A stretch of DNA of 7,511 bases. Origin: Streptosporangiaceae bacterium (GTDB lineage: Bacteria; Actinomycetota; Actinomycetes; Streptosporangiales; Streptosporangiaceae). This document shows, piece by piece, positions 5,906-7,511 of this stretch. Each line of letters opens with the position of its first letter. Within the stretch, counting starts at the first letter, position 1. The translations under genes and the position numbers were made by a program. The notes under the pieces are model-generated. The model worked only from the letters and a program-made list of their open reading frames with translations. It was not told the origin of the DNA and did not search any database. The DNA lies in assembly GCA_030040815.1 (NCBI GenBank), contig JASHSZ010000499.1:1-7511 (forward strand), written 5' to 3'.

Positions 5906-5924
5906 CCTCCACTTCGACATGCTA
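5906..5924 (-). promoter_or_regulatory. Candidate -10 element and ribosome binding site of the Nudix fusion gene
   Basis: On the minus strand TAGCAT (5924-5919) matches TAnnnT and is followed by GGAGG (5910-5906). Transcription from this element would start around 5912, giving a leader of under 20 bases that starts just at the ribosome site. GGAGGCTCCTCC is self-complementary and might partly hide the site. I see no clear -35. Confidence 0.35.
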
Positions 5925-5973
5925 TCGGCCGGCGCGGCCGGGTGGCGGCCCGCGCGGCCCGCGCCGACGCGCC

Positions 5974-5979
5974 TAGGCT
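5974..5979 (+). promoter_or_regulatory. -10 element of a probably leaderless sppA transcript
   Basis: TAGGCT fits the TAnnnT form of actinobacterial -10 elements and lies exactly seven bases before the ATG at 5987. That spacing would put the first transcribed base at or next to the A of the start codon. There is no Shine-Dalgarno sequence in front of the ATG; TAGGG at 5981-5985 is too close. A -35 hexamer is not evident, as is common for leaderless promoters. Confidence 0.5.
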
Positions 5980-5986
5980 GTAGGGC

Positions 5987-7511
5987 ATGCCTTCGTCGCC
6001 CATCTCCGCCCAGCTTGCTCGGCTTCGTCAGATCCGTACAGCGCCGCTCATCCTCGAGCTGGACCTCACCGAAGGCCTGGCCGAGACCAGGCCTACCGAC
6101 CCGATCTCCGCGGTCGCCGCCCGAAACCGGGCGGTGCTGCCAGACGTGCTCGACGGGCTGCGCCGCGCCCGAGCCGACGCGCGCGTCAAGATCCTGGTCG
6201 CGCGCCTTGGCGGGCGACCCATCGGCCTGGCGGCGGTGCAGGAACTGCGGCACGCCATCGCCGACTTTGCCGAGGCCGGCAAGACCACGATCGCGTGGGC
6301 CGAGTCTTTCGGCGAGTTCTCCGCCGGCAACGTGCAGTACTACCTCGCAACGGCGTTCGAGCAGATCTGGCTGCAGCCGTCGGGTGACCTTGGCCTGACG
6401 GGCATCGCGGTCGAGCGGATCTTCCTGCGGGGCGTGCTCGACCGGCTCGGGGCCGAGTTTCAGGTGGCCAAGCGGCACGAGTTCAAGAGCGCCGCCGAGC
6501 AGTTCACGGAGACCGGGTTCTCCGCGCCGGCGAGGGAGGAGACCGAGCGGCTGACCGCCTCGGTGACCGAGCAGCTCGTGCAGGCCATCGCCGACCGCCG
6601 TGGCTTGTCGCGGACCAGGGTGACTGAGCTGATCGACGCGGGGCCGTTCCTGGCCGCCCGCGCGCACGCTGACGGCCTGGTGGACGAACTCGGCTACCGC
6701 GACGAGGTCTATGCGCACGCCCGCAAGCAGGCCGGCCCGGACGCGGCGGTCTTGTACATCGGCCGCTACCAGCGGGGCAAGGTGCTGGCCGAGCGAGCGC
6801 GCAACGCCGTGCTGCAGCAGTCGGCTGTGCCGGAGCCGGGCGTGGCGCTGATCTACGCCTCCGGTCCGATCCGGCGCGGTCGTAGTGGCCGCGGACCGCT
6901 CACCGGTAGCGCCATGGGATCGGACACCATCGCCGCCGCGATCAGGGCCGCGGCCAAGGATCCGCACATCCGCGCCATCGTGCTGCGCGTCAACAGCCCC
7001 GGCGGCTCGTATGTCGCATCGGACACGATCTGGCGCGAGGTCGTCCGGGCCAGGGCCGGCGGCATGCCGGTCGTGGTCTCGATGGGCGACGTCGCCGCGT
7101 CCGGCGGCTACTACATCTCGATGGCGGCCGACGAGATCGTCGCGCAGCCCGGCACGATCACCGGCTCCATCGGCGTGATCACCGGCAAGCCCGTGCTCGG
7201 CGAGGCGATCGGCCGGGCCGGCGTGACCAGCGACCTGGTCAGCCACGGTGCGCATGCGGCCATGTTCTCGCAGCTCCGGCCGTTCTCGGCGGATGAGTGG
7301 GCGCTGGTCAATGACTGGCTCGATCACATCTACGCGGACTTCACCGGCAAGGTCGCCACCGGCCGCGGCATGACGACCGACCAGGTGCACGAGGTGGCCA
7401 GGGGCCGGGTGTGGTCAGGCGCGGACGCGCTCGCGCACGGGCTGGTGGACGAGCTCGGCGGCCTGGACCGCGCGACAGCCATCGCCCGCCGCCGGGCTGG
7501 GCTGCCCGACA
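5987..7511 (+). CDS. sppA: Signal peptide peptidase SppA / protease IV, partial at right edge
   Basis: The first 508 residues of an S49-family serine peptidase, running off the window without a stop. SppA-type proteases use a Ser/Lys dyad to degrade cleaved signal peptides and other peptides at the membrane. It has the long, two-domain form of E. coli SppA. The N-terminal repeat (about 18-245) has GNVQYYLAT (114-122), DLGLTGIAVE, and the general-base Lys167 in RHEFKSAAEQF. The C-terminal repeat (about 285-508) has VLRVNSPGGS (332-341), the nucleophile Ser372 in GDVAASGGYYIS, and TGSIGVITGK (392-401), ending near VWSGADALAHGLVDELGG. Unlike the E. coli enzyme there is no N-terminal membrane anchor: the start MPSSPISAQLARLRQIRTAP runs straight into the first strand. 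The ATG is placed by the -10 element seven bases upstream and by the absence of any better start. The family call is firm; location and substrate are open. Confidence 0.94.
   Translation, partial: MPSSPISAQLARLRQIRTAPLILELDLTEGLAETRPTDPISAVAARNRAVLPDVLDGLRRARADARVKILVARLGGRPIGLAAVQELRHAIADFAEAGKTTIAWAESFGEFSAGNVQYYLATAFEQIWLQPSGDLGLTGIAVERIFLRGVLDRLGAEFQVAKRHEFKSAAEQFTETGFSAPAREETERLTASVTEQLVQAIADRRGLSRTRVTELIDAGPFLAARAHADGLVDELGYRDEVYAHARKQAGPDAAVLYIGRYQRGKVLAERARNAVLQQSAVPEPGVALIYASGPIRRGRSGRGPLTGSAMGSDTIAAAIRAAAKDPHIRAIVLRVNSPGGSYVASDTIWREVVRARAGGMPVVVSMGDVAASGGYYISMAADEIVAQPGTITGSIGVITGKPVLGEAIGRAGVTSDLVSHGAHAAMFSQLRPFSADEWALVNDWLDHIYADFTGKVATGRGMTTDQVHEVARGRVWSGADALAHGLVDELGGLDRATAIARRRAGLPD

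Noticed and set aside
5876..7390. A 504-residue minus-strand open frame opposite sppA
   Set aside because: It is the antisense shadow of a well-supported sppA frame, with His/Arg/Asp/Gly-rich composition typical of such shadows and no recognisable domain.

Overview
The window is very GC-rich, with G or C at nearly every third codon position, GTG starts beside ATG, and a gene content typical of Actinobacteria: a one-pass Ser/Thr kinase with an external domain, an FHA-like protein, a DUF2975 membrane protein paired with an HTH regulator, and an apparently leaderless start. I read it as chromosomal DNA of a high-GC actinobacterium (streptomycete or streptosporangial type) but cannot name the genus. 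I see no RNA gene, IS element, phage gene or CRISPR array.

Left part (1-1966). The 3' end of a glycogen branching enzyme gene (glgB, + strand) runs tail to tail, with a 28 bp overlap, into a minus-strand unit. Read on the minus strand, that unit is a YfcE/MJ0936-like metallophosphoesterase (1966-1475), an 82 bp spacer holding a striking AT-rich inverted repeat built on TATCGATA (1422-1449), a DUF2975 membrane protein (1392-625), and a small Cro/C1-type HTH regulator (625-335) coupled to it by a TGATG stop/start. The repeat is the obvious candidate operator for this membrane protein/regulator pair.

Middle (1967-4959). A stretch of about 400 bp has no convincing gene but carries a perfect 8 bp stem-loop (2289-2308). 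It is followed by an FHA-like protein (2371-3189, +) with an uncharacterised C-terminal half. This gene converges, with only 19 bp between stop codons, on a transmembrane Ser/Thr protein kinase (4795-3209, -). The kinase has a complete catalytic set, a PknB-like TxT activation loop, one membrane helix, a Pro/Gly linker and an extracytoplasmic Ig-like beta domain. A kinase beside a phosphothreonine-reader fold suggests a signalling pair, though they are not co-transcribed.

Right part (4960-7511). A two-domain protein (5895-4960, -) joins a Nudix hydrolase with a perfect Nudix box to a C-terminal PIN/NYN-like domain. It diverges from sppA (signal peptide peptidase/protease IV, from 5987, +), which runs off the right edge with both catalytic residues visible. 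sppA has a TAGGCT -10 element seven bases before its ATG and no Shine-Dalgarno sequence, so it is probably leaderless. It also lacks the N-terminal membrane anchor of E. coli SppA.

Most of this is ordinary actinobacterial chromosome. The points most worth a second look are the TATCGATA operator, the Nudix-PIN/NYN fusion, the kinase/FHA pair, the kinase start region with its TTA codon, and the leaderless, anchorless SppA.
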